DNA of 64,000 nt from the NCBI GenBank assembly GCA_037481655.1, contig JBBFLF010000004.1, positions 62,001 through 126,000 on the forward strand, read 5' to 3'. The first letter of the stretch is position 1; every line of letters begins with the position of its first letter. The stretch is from Desulfobaccales bacterium. GTDB lineage: Bacteria; Desulfobacterota; Desulfobaccia; Desulfobaccales; 0-14-0-80-60-11. Both the position numbers and the translations under genes were made by a program. The notes beneath the pieces were generated by a model that saw only the letters and a list, made by a program, of their open reading frames with translations, searched no databases and was not told where the DNA came from. This document shows positions 63,434 to 64,000 of this stretch, in pieces.

Positions 63434-64000
63434 CTATTCCACCTGCTGCCGCCCAAAGCCCGGCGGTGTGGTCTGGCCGCCTGCGGCCGGTGCTTTCGCC
63501 TTGGACTCCCCTTGCTGCCACCCCAGGAGATAGAACTCCAGGTCGCTGGGTTCCACAAATTTTTCCGTGGGCAGCTTGGCCTGGGTGGTGATGGGCTTCA
63601 CCAGATGGGGCGTCACCAGGAAGACCAGCTCCGTCTCATTTTTCTGATATTCCTGGGAGCGGAAGAGCAGGCCCAGGATGGGGATCTCCCCCAGCACGGG
63701 GAAGCGGCTGGCCGCGGTGCGATGGGAATCGGAGATCAGCCCGGCGATGGCAAAGGTCTGGCCGTCCTGCACTTCCACATGGGAGGACAGCCGCCTGACC
63801 CGAATGCCCGGCACGGCAAAACCACCGGCGGTCAGGGCCACCCCGGCGGAGAAGTCCAGCTCGCTCACTTCCGGGGCCACCTTCAGGGCGATGCGGTTCT
63901 CCTCCAGCACCGTGGGCGTGAACACCAGCCCCACGCCGAACTTCTTCCATTCGATGGTGATGGTCTGGAACTGCTGGGGCACCGGCACCGGAAATTCGCC
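63434..64000 (-). CDS. cpaC: Tad/Flp pilus secretin CpaC/RcpA, 3' part
   Basis: The C-terminal ~188 residues of an outer-membrane secretin; the gene runs off the window, so the start is unseen. The core secretin signature is present: EWKKFGVGLVFTPTVLEENR, LKVAPEVSELDFSAGVALT, VEVQDGQTFAIAGLISDSHR, FPVLGEIPILGLLFRS and ETELVFLVTPHLVKPI. The C-terminal tail after residue ~150 is proline/glycine rich. Forms the pore through which the Flp pilus leaves the cell. Confidence 0.9.
   Translation of the reverse strand, partial: GEFPVPVPQQFQTITIEWKKFGVGLVFTPTVLEENRIALKVAPEVSELDFSAGVALTAGGFAVPGIRVRRLSSHVEVQDGQTFAIAGLISDSHRTAASRFPVLGEIPILGLLFRSQEYQKNETELVFLVTPHLVKPITTQAKLPTEKFVEPSDLEFYLLGWQQGESKAKAPAAGGQTTPPGFGRQQVE

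Noticed and set aside
1-64000. CRISPR arrays, insertion sequences with terminal repeats, rRNA operons
   Set aside because: None seen: no regularly spaced repeats, no transposase motifs, no rRNA segments.

Overview
The window is high-GC bacterial chromosome that most resembles an uncultured sulfate-reducing or syntrophic member of the Desulfobacterota (former Deltaproteobacteria). The grounds are a complete hmc operon with a sixteen-haem HmcA, an HdrA-MvhD-formate dehydrogenase operon with selenocysteine codons, sigma-54-type promoters, GcvH-like proteins and PEP-synthase-like proteins. No rRNA or ribosomal protein gene is present, so a closer placement would be a guess.

Layout. 1-1.7 kb: a HAD phosphatase and ribF. 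1.7-8.4 kb: a decayed integrated element at tRNA-Leu(CAG), holding an integrase stub, a gutted type ISP restriction-modification gene, a nuclease-like gene, a DUF932 gene, a truncated HerA-like ATPase and primase/helicase scraps, followed by tRNA-Lys. 9-10.6 kb: three small secreted proteins, two of them tandem paralogues. 10.8-22.8 kb: clpB, kdsB, a DHOD-like gene and a mannose/glycan group (broken glycosyltransferase, GT4, manC, manB) interrupted by an orphan ABC ATPase and a degenerate phosphopantetheinyl-transferase-like gene. 22.8-23.0 kb: tRNA-Asp and tRNA-Val.

23.4-36.7 kb is the first energy-metabolism block. A near-perfect sigma-54 promoter drives a GcvH-like gene, hdrA, mvhD, an iron-sulfur gene and fdhA. 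hdrA, mvhD and fdhA each contain one in-frame UGA at a conserved cysteine/selenocysteine position, with a hairpin just downstream. The operon is followed by a histidine kinase carrying two Rossmann domains and two Cys-containing PAS domains, and by an NtrC-type sigma-54 activator. Two further GcvH-like genes lie on the other strand, one behind its own sigma-54 promoter. 37.3-43.7 kb is hmcABCDEF, the transmembrane complex that links periplasmic cytochrome c3 to the membrane and cytoplasm.

43.8-60.5 kb: PPi-dependent phosphofructokinase, a beta-CASP RNase, two kinase/receiver pairs, and two 875-residue PEP-synthase-like proteins that lack the usual TIM barrel. These two flank a sigma-54-promoted set of a universal stress protein, a small membrane protein, a TSUP transporter, a lipoprotein and a membrane protein. 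60.7-64 kb: the end of a Tad/Flp pilus operon on the minus strand (TPR protein, lipoprotein, secretin cut by the window edge).

Taken together the central blocks describe formate/hydrogen-linked electron flow. Cytoplasmic formate oxidation would be joined to an electron-bifurcating Hdr module, Hmc would carry electrons across the membrane, and sigma-54 control would be tied to a kinase that looks able to sense a dinucleotide and thiol or metal redox state. A family of about 70-bp palindromic repeats sits between genes across the window.
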